NCBI GenBank assembly: GCA_021399435.1
Contig: JAJTUP010000088.1
Location: 62,001-126,000, forward strand
Length of the DNA: 64,000 bases
From: Diaporthe sp. PMI_573
Taxonomy: Eukaryota > Ascomycota > Sordariomycetes > Diaporthales > Diaporthaceae
Direction: 5' to 3'
The translations under genes were made by a program, and so were the position numbers. Position 1 is the first letter of the stretch. Each line of letters starts with the position of its first letter. Of the stretch, positions 30,391 to 40,456 are shown one piece after another. The notes beneath the pieces were generated by a model. That model made no database searches, had not been told where the DNA came from, and saw nothing but the letters and a program-made list of their open reading frames with translations.

Positions 30391-31057
30391 GCCTCCGCCG
30401 TTTCTGTGGCTTCCCCATTGAAGATCTCCCGTCAGCCTTGCTACAGATCTCTTGAAACATCTTTTCCGTCCAGTCGAAGACGTTGTCATATTTGAAACCC
30501 TCCGCTGCAAATAAGCAACGGAAAAGCCTCCGAAGGTACAAGTAGTCGGGCTTGTCGTCGAAACCTAGGGACCGGGTGTAGTCGATGTATGTGGCGAATT
30601 GTCGGGGGAGAACACCGTCGCAGAGCGCCTCGCCCGACAAGCTCTCCTTCCCCTCCTTGATACGCTCGTCCCTCTCCTTGTCCGTTGTGGCCTTCAGGCC
30701 CTGCCACGGCAACGAGCCGCGGGCGAAGTACACGAAGATGTATCCAAGGGACTCCAGGTCGTCTCCCCGCGACTGTTCTTCGCTGCTTCAGCAAACGCCC
30801 GATTGGAACTAGAATGGAGTACCTACCAAGGCCGTTGTGGTTGCGGATGCTTGCGTACCGTCTGGTGCCGCCTAGTGGGAGGCCCTCCGCATTCTTGCAA
30901 CGCTCGGCATCCGAAAACTCCTTGGCAAGGCCGAAATCAATCGTGTAGAGCGTGTTTCCCTGCCTGCCGATGCCCATCAGGAAGTTGTCTGGCTTGATAT
31001 CGCGATGGAGGAAGCCCTTGGAATGGATGTATTCGATTCCGGAGATGGCCTGCCCCG
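30391..31057 (-). pseudogene. Casein kinase 1 fragment
   Basis: Minus strand. It begins abruptly with [29 protein letters not shown], then IDFGLAKEF. Intron 30783-30822 (40 nt) joins [19 protein letters not shown], followed by [12 protein letters not shown], a [16 protein letters not shown] segment and [13 protein letters not shown]. These are CK1 subdomains VIb to XI. The N-lobe with ATP-binding loop and lysine is absent. It joins the transporter fragment upstream and the AAA fragment downstream in the same orientation. A kinase without its N-lobe should be inactive. Confidence 0.85.
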
Positions 31058-31801
31058 CGCAGGGTGAACAGCAACCACAGACCCATCATCTCGTCTCAGA
31101 TCCTGCGGCCGAAGCAGCAGGAGGCCACAGAGCCCACCGATAATCATGATTACGATGAAGGCGATGTAGACCAAGTGAGGGACGCCGGCGACCGTGGCGG
31201 AGTTCCTGTTGATAATAACAGGGATGATGCCGCCAATCACAGACCCAAGCGCTTGCATGTTCATCAGCATGGTAGCGAAGGAGCCCTTCTCGCGCTCCTC
31301 GGGGTAAGCTGTCGATATGTACCCGGCCGTGATGAAGACCATGCCAGCACCGATGCCGATGATGGGCCCTGCTGCGTATGGGTATCCCTTTTGGCCGGTC
31401 TCGTCATAGTACCAGAGCGATCCAACGTACACGACGTACGTCTGGACGCCGATGCACATTGTTATGCCGGGCCCGAGCTTGTTCAAGATGCTGCCTCCAA
31501 ACGAAGACGAGAAGAACCACACGGAGCAGAGAGTGGCGTTGACGACCTGAACGACGTGGGCCGAGTCGGGTCGCCCACCGCCAGCGCCTAGCAGGTTGAG
31601 CGCGATGTACATCCCAGCCGACGCGCCGACACAGACGCCACTGATTATGTTCTGGACCCATGGGCTGCGGTACCTCACCTGTGGGAGATTAAACAGTCCC
31701 ATGATGACTGTGAACTGATGAATTTTAAAAGAAATGGATGTGGTGCCACCAAGTACGAGGGTTGTTAGGGCACAGAAGACAAGACGCGGTTTAACGAGCA
31801 T
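31058..31801 (-). pseudogene. UNC93-like major facilitator, N-terminal part
   Basis: Minus frame from ATG 31801, or ATG 31702 (MGLFNLPQVRYRSPWVQN), which matches family starts better. SPWVQNIISGVCVGASAGMYIALNLLG and following hydrophobic segments give six or seven membrane helices of an UNC93-type transporter, ending [12 protein letters not shown]. Then the sequence switches to the CK1 fragment near 31052-31065; the transporter frame continues out of register to a stop at 30977. The C-terminal half is lost. Confidence 0.8.
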
Positions 31802-32225
31802 TATCAATGGTTATAAAGGTGCCAGGTACGGAATATCATTTCCTGGAGAGGTAACCGTAAGCCGGTGAATATGCATTATAAGTATACCCTGGATTTGCCT
31901 CTATCGGGGAGGCGATCTAGACAACAAGAGAGAAACCTATCGCTATTTGTTCGAGATAAGCTGGTTCAGGTTATGCACATTTCTCCAAATCCCGGTGAAC
32001 TCTGATCAGCGGCACATCTCAGAGCAGCAGCATGCATGGGCGAGGACTTCCACTTCGTTTGGTGCTATTACTTGTGGGCCAAAATTGGTTTGTCCCTAGA
32101 GATGGGGCACCCAATGCACATGAGGCGTACTGAATGTCGACGCCTTGGGAAACCCGTTCAGATAAATTCCGTATCCGCCGCATGAAATACACTACCCGAT
32201 CAACTTATCACCTCAGCTCTCTCTT
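31802..32225. other. No gene seen
   Basis: AT-moderate intergenic sequence between the fused locus and the DJ-1-like gene. No supported frame. Confidence 0.4.
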
Positions 32226-32906
32226 TTAGAGCCCAAACATTCGCATCACAACCATGCGTGTTCCCAGTTCCATATTCACATCTCCCGTGTAGCCCACACG
32301 GCCCTGACCAGCAGGTGCAAAGGCCACAGCCGCCTCGTCCTGATCGACGGGCTCGGGAGCAAATACCATCGACTGTGTGACCGAGTTTTCCATGGGCAGA
32401 TACCAAGAGTGCTCGCGCTCTACATTCATCAGAGACAACGCCTTCTGGCTGTACATCTTTTTCAGCACCGCAACCTGCCCTCTGAGCGTCGAAGCAGACT
32501 CGTTCAGCGCGAGATGCGTGCGATGATAGGATGCCGGCTCCCACGGCAGGCCCCACGCACTCTTCCAGAAGTCTGCCATATCGTCCATGCGCATGTTGCT
32601 AGAGAAGCAATAGCTCATGACGACGGTGCCGCCGGCCCGCGCGTACGCTACCACACGGTCCAGGAGCTGCTTGCTGTCGGGTTTTGCCACGCCCGGGTCG
32701 GTGACGAGGATCCCGTCGGGCGGGGAGGAGCAGCTCTTGTCGAGGTAGTTGAGGGCGCCTTTGGCTGTGCGGGCGCGCTTCAGGTCGGCGTAATTCAGGA
32801 GGTCATCGAGACCGGCGCCGAAGCTCTCAGAATCGTCGCACATGTCTTGCATCCATTTTTCTCCGATGGAGAGGACGAGGATGGTTGGCTTTGTGGACGT
32901 TGCCAT
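32226..32906 (-). CDS. Uncharacterised 226-aa protein, possible class I glutamine-amidotransferase-like fold
   Basis: Single exon from ATG 32906 (MATSTKPTILVLSIG). Alternating beta/alpha pattern: ILVLSIGEKWMQDM, then DGILVTDPGVAKPD, then a GGTVVMSYCFSSNM segment with a Cys at the strand end, as in the nucleophile elbow of glutamine-amidotransferase-like proteins. The rest includes WGLPWEPASYHRTHLALN and a C-terminal GRVGYTGDVNME. No His-Glu partner is certain, so catalysis is unproven. Cytosolic (no signal peptide). It looks intact and under selection compared with its broken neighbours. Confidence 0.6.
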   Translation of the reverse strand: MATSTKPTILVLSIGEKWMQDMCDDSESFGAGLDDLLNYADLKRARTAKGALNYLDKSCSSPPDGILVTDPGVAKPDSKQLLDRVVAYARAGGTVVMSYCFSSNMRMDDMADFWKSAWGLPWEPASYHRTHLALNESASTLRGQVAVLKKMYSQKALSLMNVEREHSWYLPMENSVTQSMVFAPEPVDQDEAAVAFAPAGQGRVGYTGDVNMELGTRMVVMRMFGL

Positions 32907-33410
32907 CTCGCTCAAGGGTGAAGTCGTTCGCGTTGAATCAGTGTTCCCTAGGTGCTGTATTCGCAATGTGTACCAACAGGAGGTATGGTTGTGATAATTC
33001 TCAACGTGTTGGAGACCCAGTTCAGGCAGTGGAGAAAGTGTTGGTGGACTGATGAGTTCTCTTTACCTCAGCAAGCTCAGGCCCGAGCGTCCGGCGCCAA
33101 GGTGCGCTAGTCCTAATCGGTAGCACGTACGCAAAGGGCCTGAGCCAAATTTGCACTTTTTTGGTGCGGTTGTCGTTCGTCGCTTAGTAACCACTTGTAC
33201 GCATTGTCGGTCGCAAACCAACCCTGTCTTTCACGGGCCATCACCACCACATCCTACATTATTATTTCATTCATTCCTACATTATTCTGAATATGGCGCC
33301 CGAAAGCGGGAAGCCTTCGGGTACATCCGGTAGCCCATCTGCCTCTCTGCCCTTACCACCCGTCGATGACACACGTCGACGATCACCCCGCTCTAGTGAT
33401 GCATTTTTCT
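32907..33410. other. No gene seen
   Basis: Promoter side of the 32.2 kb gene, then unassigned sequence up to the simple repeat. No supported frame. Confidence 0.35.
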
Positions 33411-33478
33411 GTACACGTACGTACGTACGTACTGTATTTTGGGTAGCTGTACGTACGTACAACTTTTCTGTACGTACA
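33411..33478. repeat. CGTA simple repeat, self-complementary
   Basis: Three runs of GTACGTAC within 68 bp, separated by short unique pieces. Each run is its own reverse complement, so hairpin or cruciform formation is possible. It lies next to the hAT relic and may mark its decayed terminus. Confidence 0.7.
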
Positions 33479-33561
33479 AAATTGTACCATACAAATTTCC
33501 TCCTTCCTTTTTAGGCAATAGTTGAGTACGAGCATTCATACGGTCCTGGTCTCCTGTCACT

Positions 33562-34381
33562 CTAGTCTCCAACCACTGATTCCACTTCAGTACCAACCCC
33601 CAATATATCACCTGTCGACTGTAAGACACCTTCCCACTCGAAATCTCCATTGGCAGAGGCCATCACACCATCCATCCAGACCTTCTTGCCCTGCGCATTC
33701 ACAAACAACTCGATGTACGAATCTTCAAGTTCCAGCCAGTCCTTCTCCTCAAGATCCGCCCAGCGCTTTTTATGCGCGTACTTCTGATCCTTAAGGCGAT
33801 CTAATACGCGATCATTCATAAAAATGAAGGCCTGCATGTCCGCGTGCATGGGCGTAAGGCGATTTCGAGCTTTCGTGTGTATGAACCTGATAGCAGAGAA
33901 ACTTCGTTCTGAAGGTACGGAGTTTGCAAGCGTGCTCATTACCTTCACAGCTACTCTAGCCAGAATCGAGCCCTGGTTGAGGAGGCACTGCCACGCCATT
34001 GCTGGCCTGAAACCATCGTCGTATACAGCGCTGTGCTTATTGAATAAGCCGTCTGGGCCGCCTGTACGCATTCGGAAGTGTGTGAATTCGGAGAGGGCAC
34101 GGTGATACTCGTCGTCATTTTCCAGCTGTTTCTGCAAATATTCTTGTATGCGTGCAAAGACGCTAGGCGGAAGTTTCGAGTTTGGGCCTGTTGTATCAGG
34201 CCGGAGGGCATCGGCGATCCAATGTATATCGTACGTTTGCTTATCAAGCCTAGCTTTGAATATAGCGTCAATATCGTCCCACGGAATATCAGGGAACTGA
34301 TCAGCCTCTCTCATCTCAGCCCATTTGCTTTTGATTTGCAGCCAGCGATTTACAACGTGTGCAATTCCCGCCCCATCAGCC
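33562..34381 (-). pseudogene. hAT transposase C-terminal half
   Basis: Minus frame of ~270 codons: HVVNRWLQIKSKWAEM, the catalytic-region tail TYDIHWIADALRPDT, then VMSTLANSVPSERSFSAIRF and ARNRLTPMHADMQAFIFMN (dimerisation domain), with an acidic tail. BED finger and first catalytic residues are missing. The upstream end runs directly into the nuclease-like gene, so either this element inserted there or the two were joined by rearrangement. Confidence 0.8.
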
Positions 34382-35900
34382 TCAGAAGCGTGTTGAAAGT
34401 CGTTCACCGGTTTTGACCACACCTTTTTTAACTATTTCACAGAGCTTTTCTGATGATATATCAATCTGCGGCCATCTGACATCTTCTACCCGCCTACCCT
34501 GTTCCTCACAGATCGTGTCAATATCCGCCTGACACGCAAAGTCCTTTAAGGAGAGTTTGAGTTTAACGCCTGCCTCGTGATTTTGGTAGGATTTTTGGAA
34601 AAGCTATTATAGTTTCATGAGAAAGATACTGTCGTGAGGGGGTATATGCAATGGGGATATAGCTGGGAAACGTACCCGATTCTTAATTGCTCGCCTACGA
34701 GCGTCCAGCCGCCATACTGAGAAGTCGGCAGTCGTATCGGCTGCTTGTAGGTCAAGAAACGCAAGCGGTTCAAGCTCCGACTGTAGGTTTCCTTTCTCGT
34801 AGTTCAACTTATTTCTCATCCACTTCTTCCGTGCGGCGTCCTGCTCCTTGAACATGTTATGGAGGTTAATGCCGATGACAGTCTGGATCTGAGTGTTGAA
34901 GTGCTCTAAATACTTCGTAGCCATTTTCTCGACATACTCCTTTTTCTGACTCCATCCCACTTCTATCACCAACTCGGAGAGATCCATCCCGAATTGGAAT
35001 GACACGTCTGGCCGCAATATGGTTGATCCCTTGTGCGGTCCGTAGCTTGGAGTGATATCTGAAGATCCCACTGGTTCTATGCCCTAGATTATTTTCGAAA
35101 TGACACTATCAGATGTTCCCTGTGCGAGACTCTTTACGCGATTATAAATCTTAGTGCTCAAGATCGCCCCGCAGGTTTCGTGGAGACGGGTAACCATGTG
35201 GATGGTGAACCGTTTCTCCGCTGGGGAGTAATCGAACCTAATCAATTCAAACGTCAGCCATCGGTCAGCACAGTAACTCGAGTATATGCTTACCGAAATC
35301 TTTTCCAGATATGTTCATCAAGTTTTGCCTCAACCTTTATATGGTCGAGCAGGTCTTGGTATTCAGCTTCGTTCAGCGTTCTTGATCTTGGCCGCAAGCC
35401 AATGGGCTGGCCATCGGAAAAGCTTTTCACCAGGCGAAACGCGCTGTCGACTCGATCCATGGCCGCCTTGCGAGCCTCTCGAGCCTCCCGAGCTCGAGCC
35501 CAGCTCTTTAGCGAGGCCAGAATGTTGGCAAGCGGACGAAAGGGCAGCCAGGTTGTCCTGAGGGTTATTGAGCCGCTGGCACTACGTTCTCTGAGGTCAC
35601 CCTGGCCTAGATCGTCGCAGTCGTCGTTAATGTATATCTCCGGCGAGTTGAGGGGGGCGACGGCTGACTTAGGAGTTATTGGTCTGACGGTGGGGAGTCC
35701 TGAGGACGATTCAGTCCCTAGGGTGATGGCCCTTGTACTGATCGGCCGGGAACAGGTGTCTTCTGGCGAATCTGGTGGAGAGGGAAGGTACAGATATGTA
35801 GTCAGCTTAGATGTGGATGGGTCTATTCCAGGCGTAGATGAAGTCCGACCAGCCCCTGTAAAACCAGTCCCGTGGGAGGCCCCTTCAACCCACGGTTATT
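34382..35900 (-). pseudogene. PD-(D/E)XK nuclease-like gene with a nonsense codon
   Basis: Minus strand. Exons inferred: ~35900-35294, 35237-34676 and 34603-34382, introns of 56 and 72 nt. The frame carries a Ser/Pro-rich N-part, ARAREAREARKAAMDRVDSAF, FDYSPAEKRFTIHMVTRLHE, then after an in-frame TAG (35084-35086) RPDVSFQFGM, LVIEVGWSQKKEYVEK and IQTVIGINLHN. The order PD...EVGWSQ with flanking strands fits a restriction-endonuclease-like fold seen in many uncharacterised fungal proteins. The C-terminal exon adds LSLKDFACQADIDTICEE. Only one stop disturbs ~500 codons, so inactivation seems recent. There is no ATG: the frame opens at the very edge of the minisatellite. Confidence 0.6.
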
Positions 35901-36471
35901 TCAGTGTCCAATCTTAGTGTCTCGTTTTAGTGTCCCATTTCAGTGTCCTATTTCAGTGTCCAATCTTAGTGTCCTATTTCAGTGTCCTATTTCAATGTCC
36001 TATTTCATTGTCCTATTTCAGTGTCCAATCTTAGTGTCCCATTTCATGTCCTATTTCATTCTCCTATTTCAGTGTCCTATTTCAGTGTGTCCTATTTCAG
36101 TGTCCTATTTCATTGTCCCATTTCATTGTCCAATCTTATTGTCCCATTTCAGTGTCCTATTTCAGTGTCCAATTTAGTGTCCAATCTTACTGTCCAATCT
36201 TAGTGTCCAATCTTATTTGTCCTATTTCAGTGTCCTAAGTGTCCTATTTCAGTGTCCAATCTTAGTGTCCCATTTCAGTGTCCTATTTCAGTGTGTCCTA
36301 TTTCAGTGTCCTATTTCATTGTCCCATTTCATTGTCCTATTTCCTCGTTTTATTGTCCCATTTCACTGTCCTATTTCATTCTCCTATTTCAGTGTCCTAT
36401 TTCAGTGTCCAATCTTAGTGTCTCGTTTTAGTGTCCCATTTCGGTGTCCCATTTCAACGTGGCATTTTCAG
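35897..36471 (+). repeat. Minisatellite, 13-bp unit
   Basis: About 44 tandem units of a 13-bp motif, TGTCCTATTTCAG, with variants TGTCCAATCTTAG, TGTCCCATTTCAT and a few indels. The variants are interleaved, which indicates amplification of multi-unit blocks. It starts immediately where the nuclease-like frame begins. Protein frames across it are artefacts of the repeat. Confidence 0.95.
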
Positions 36472-37076
36472 TGCTCCTCCATTCCAGTGCGTGTCTATTT
36501 CACCTTCTTGCATACACCACCCTTACCGATTCCTCCGCAAAGTCTGTGTCGGCTGCACCGCAATTGTCGGCGTTTAGTTCGTCCCGGATGCGCAGCCTGA
36601 TCGTATGATTGATTCTGCTTCGTCGGTGAGATGAAGGCAGGCATCATAGAGCCGCGCAGGAAGACTTTGGCGCACGCTGGCCGCCAAGGTGGATAGTTCT
36701 TCCTCTTTTATTCTTCTGAAATCGTTTCTTTGTGGTTGTTAGCATTAACTAACGTCAGGCCAGTGGATTAACCTACACAACTGCTTGAGCGGTGCACGAG
36801 TATATCATGAGGAAGAAGGGCGAAGGTCCTGCCAATGTCGTCCATCGTCTGCTGAAGCGCATACGGTCCGTAAATGGATGGGTAATCAGACAAGGATATC
36901 TATCCGCAGTTCTCATCCGACTAGAAACCAGGTGACCCAGCTCTTAAGGCCATGTCGTCCTTTGCCGGTACCTCATCACGGATTTCTTCTAGAACTGGGT
37001 TTGGATCTGTGTGGATCTCATTCTAGTATGGATGAGGGTTGCTAAGGAGGTAGTCGAAGAAGATATCGATGTGCTA
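36472..37076. other. No gene seen
   Basis: Unassigned sequence between minisatellite and dispersed repeat. Frames lack motifs. Confidence 0.35.
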
Positions 37077-37220
37077 TGTTGGAAGGCAGCACTTCGGGCC
37101 CGTCGGAGGCCCGGTGAAGGGCACCGTAGTATCGGCGAAAGGCACCGCAGCACCGCTCAGGCCCATACGGCGCCCAAGTCAGGGCTGAGCCTCGCTCAGG
37201 CCAGCGTGCATCGAGATCCA
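37077..37220 (+). repeat. Second copy of the 144-bp dispersed repeat
   Basis: Matches 2053-2196 except position 37164. It lacks the downstream ~190 bp present at 2 kb and is therefore the shorter copy. It sits 60 bp past the end of the F-box gene. The near identity over 35 kb implies recent transposition or gene conversion. Confidence 0.9.
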
Positions 37221-37279
37221 GTCGACCTCCCTCCAGCCGCCACCAGCGTGCGAACCGGATAACCTCACGCCTCAACACT

Positions 37280-39133
37280 TCAGCTACGTTCCCGATCAAG
37301 CACCCAAGGCAATTCCTGCTCATGGGTCTCTTCCAGCACAATTTGGGAGTCCTCGTGTCGACTGATTCCAAATGACTGCTCGCCAATATGTAGGAACTCC
37401 AGCCGAGGGAACGTCTCGGCATACTGCACTGCCTGTTCTCGCATATGCTGGACGTGCATCTCCCACCACTCATCATCGCTTCGTAACTCTGTGTAACTTT
37501 GGAACTGCCACGCAAAGTCCGTCGGCATACCCGGTAAAAGCGCGATGTCCGCGGGCATGCCTGGGAAATGACCAACTCGATATTCATAGATGTCGCGCGT
37601 GAGAGCGAGACGTTTGAGCTTGCACAGGCTTGGACCCAGATGCTGTCGGAGGACGTTGTGATCCACGTACCAGTCGCGCATGTAAACATTCATTCTCGCG
37701 GTGCTGATGCAGTCTAGGTGAAGGTCCTCGAGGGAAACCATGAGTGACAGAGCGCGGAGGGATGTTTCCGGGATTTCGCTGAGGCATGGCTCTTGGATGG
37801 TAATGTCGTCTGCCTCTGGATTCTCTTTGCCTTCCCAGGTCATCGAGAGCTTCGTAAGCTGGGAGGGACGTAGCTTGGACAGGGCATATTCTAGGAGACG
37901 GGGCTTGGTGGGCAATTTGAAGGCAAATGCGTTTAGCTGTGAATTGGCCTCCAAGAAAGACAGCGATATACGCTCCTTCTTCTCGGCCTCCTTCTTGTAA
38001 GTCAGTGTGTTGTTCAGAATGAGCGTCTTCAAAGTCGTAATGCGACCAGTACTCTGCAAGATTTCGCGAATCTGGCGGTTTCCAAAGTCGAGTGAGAGGG
38101 ATGATAGCCAGGTACTTGTCAAGATCAGGCTCCGTAAGGATGATGCCTCCAGAGCTTTATCGTCTAAATAGTCAAGATGAAGATGACGCAGCTGCGGAAA
38201 CTGGAGACTGAAGGACACGGGCTTTTCGTTGATTGCACCGAGAAGTCGGCTGTGTGATAGCGTCAAGGACTGCAGAGATGGCGCGCATGGGCGCAACAGG
38301 TGGTACCAGTGCTGCGATGCGTCGAGGTCCTGTCTTTCGTAACCATACTGAAATTCCCAGCTCATTTGGATATCCAGCATTTCGAGAGGCCACTCCACGG
38401 AGGTATCGGTGCGTGGGATTTCTTCTGTCATGTTGAAGCGAGCCTTTTTGAGGTGCCGAACAGTCGTGAAACTCAGCAGCCAGTTGACCAAGGACTGGTC
38501 TAATGACGTCTCTGTAAGCTTCAGAGCATACAAATGTGGTAGGTTCGTCATGGCCTGATGCACCATTCGGAAGAATTGGTCCAACTCCTCGCCCACTATT
38601 GCGGTTTCCCTGCGCCATTGTTTAAGTTTAGCCTCGTCGCGGTCCCACGCTTCTTCGCTGTTGTCATCGGTAGAAAACCCGGGCTTCCGTGGACTACTGG
38701 CTAGGATTCTTTTCCAGTATTCATCGTTGCTGGTCTCGATCTGACGGATGCAGGCACCCAGGGATAAGCCGAGCTTGTTCTGCTGCCGAAGTTGGGCCTC
38801 TGAGTGCAGGACAGCAACAATGGCTGTGGCTCGAGGGGTTGCGTCCAAGGTGAGTTTGCGGAATTGCCATGATCGCGCGAGCTGTCGACAGTCGGAGTTT
38901 ACAAAGGCAAGCGATGCCAGATCTGCGGGATTTGCGCCGAGGTAGTCGATAATCTCGGCGAGAACCTCAGTCGGGCATTTGAAGAGGGGGCTATCGTGTG
39001 CTGCAATCGGGTTGCCCTCCATCACCCGATGGAAACCAAGAGGCTGAATGTGGTTCATCTTGCCCGGAGCCATGGCTTTTACTGTTCGCCAGTAGGGTGC
39101 TTTGAGAATTGCGGCGCGTGTTGCAGTTGACAT
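37280..39133 (-). CDS. F-box protein with leucine-rich segments
   Basis: Single exon, 617 aa from ATG 39133; ATG 39019 (MEGNPIAAHDS) is an alternative start nearer the domain. The F-box lies at ~51-90 (FKCPTEVLAEIIDYLG, then LASLAFVNSDCRQLARSW), which in this family binds Skp1 of SCF ubiquitin ligases. The rest is a series of leucine-rich strands (LYALKLTETSLD, LQSLTLSHSRLLG, LRHLHLDYLDDKAL, LKTLILNNTL, LEDLHLDCIS, LKRLALTRD), a substrate-binding surface typical of fungal F-box/LRR proteins. The substrate is unknown. There is no frameshift and length is usual, so it looks functional. Confidence 0.85.
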   Translation of the reverse strand: MSTATRAAILKAPYWRTVKAMAPGKMNHIQPLGFHRVMEGNPIAAHDSPLFKCPTEVLAEIIDYLGANPADLASLAFVNSDCRQLARSWQFRKLTLDATPRATAIVAVLHSEAQLRQQNKLGLSLGACIRQIETSNDEYWKRILASSPRKPGFSTDDNSEEAWDRDEAKLKQWRRETAIVGEELDQFFRMVHQAMTNLPHLYALKLTETSLDQSLVNWLLSFTTVRHLKKARFNMTEEIPRTDTSVEWPLEMLDIQMSWEFQYGYERQDLDASQHWYHLLRPCAPSLQSLTLSHSRLLGAINEKPVSFSLQFPQLRHLHLDYLDDKALEASSLRSLILTSTWLSSLSLDFGNRQIREILQSTGRITTLKTLILNNTLTYKKEAEKKERISLSFLEANSQLNAFAFKLPTKPRLLEYALSKLRPSQLTKLSMTWEGKENPEADDITIQEPCLSEIPETSLRALSLMVSLEDLHLDCISTARMNVYMRDWYVDHNVLRQHLGPSLCKLKRLALTRDIYEYRVGHFPGMPADIALLPGMPTDFAWQFQSYTELRSDDEWWEMHVQHMREQAVQYAETFPRLEFLHIGEQSFGISRHEDSQIVLEETHEQELPWVLDRERS

Positions 39134-40456
39134 AGATGCCCGCGTGAAATTTGGCAGATTGAGATTGGAACAACGTACTCGGTAAAAGTCGTGTTGCAGT
39201 TGAGGTTGAAGGAAGGAAAGGCCCACTGCTACCTCCCTAGGCAATATACTGCCTAGGGCGTGGCAGAATGCCACACCGCCTGCCTTTTGCTACACCGCCT
39301 GCCCTTTATGGGCTTTGTGGCTGCAAGGCACCAAGGTGCCCTTTTATGTCTGCCGAAATGTGGTTGCCCATATTGGCATAATGCCTTGTAAGGCTTGTAA
39401 TAGGTTTGGGACCCATGTAATGGTTTGTGTCAGATTATCACCCTTTTAGGTATGTGGGACGTGTAATTATGGTCCATTTCCGCAGCACAGCAGGCGGGCG
39501 TTCGGCCCTCGAATGGTAGCAGATATGACACAGGATCCTACGACATGGCCTCGAATCACCATAATGATTCATCTTACCCTATGAAAGTGGTCGAAGTTCG
39601 ACAAGACTTTCAGTATGTGTAAGATGGATCGTGGAAATTAGGCCAGAGGCAGATTGGCCGGCTGCAGTGATGAACTTCTGGGCATGGAAGTGACTGATTT
39701 ATCAAGTCTTGTATGTTTGTCGCACATTCAACTTCTTCTTAGCTTTAGATAGGGGTTGCTGTTGAAGCGAGTACCGTACGCTGGTAAAGTGACCAACTTC
39801 CAAATTTTTGACGCTACTCCGTTCGATTCCAGACCGAGAGAACGATGAACACATAATTTTGTCACCTACTGAGGGTCTGATGAACTGAGCGCTATTGTAA
39901 CATGATACCCTGCAGCATGTCTAATCAATACAATGCAAATTATACAGCGCCATGCACTTCAAGTTACCTAGGTAAATGACAGCTTTGAGGAGTCTGAAGA
40001 TTTTGCAATTCGATGGCTGACTGGGAGCCTTATCTTGCTTCGTCTGGAGAGCTTTCAGACCCAGTGGGATGCCCGTGTCAGCACCAAGCCTTGCAGGCCT
40101 ACTATGTTTGACTGGTCATTTAACCGGCCTAGAGATACTCCGCACTGCCACCGGACGCTGGATACGGTGCAAGCGCACTGTAACACCAGCTGGTGGAGCT
40201 ATTGGATGCGGGCATGTGCAGGCTGACAGGGCATGGGTACCTAGGTAGGATTTTCGGGTTAGGTCACCTCCCTGCCGCGCCGTCACCCAACATGCAAACA
40301 GCGAGAGAAAGCGGAGCGTGCTAAATATCAAACACTGCACGTTCCAGTGGCCCTCGAGAACCTTTGAGCCTCCCCCTTCAACAACGTCTTTTTTCCACTC
40401 TCCTCTCGTCCTGTTTCACGTCAACATTTCTTCTCTTGGGCCTTGAAGCTGCGGAC
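39134..40456. other. Long intergenic region, no gene seen
   Basis: About 1.3 kb between two divergent genes (F-box minus, sulfotransferase-like plus), so it includes both promoters. Near 39270-39300 CACACCGCCTGCC and CTACACCGCCTGCC form a short direct repeat. Short frames at 40035-40340 are unsupported. Confidence 0.35.

Noticed and set aside
35180..35917. 245-codon plus-strand frame
   Set aside because: It is the complement of the nuclease-like exons on the minus strand, which have splice-consistent motifs.
35897..36471. Tandem array as a CRISPR
   Set aside because: Units are 13 bp with no unique spacers, in a fungal genome; it is a minisatellite.
40035..40340. Frames upstream of the sulfotransferase-like gene
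   Set aside because: Opposed short frames without motifs; probably promoter sequence.
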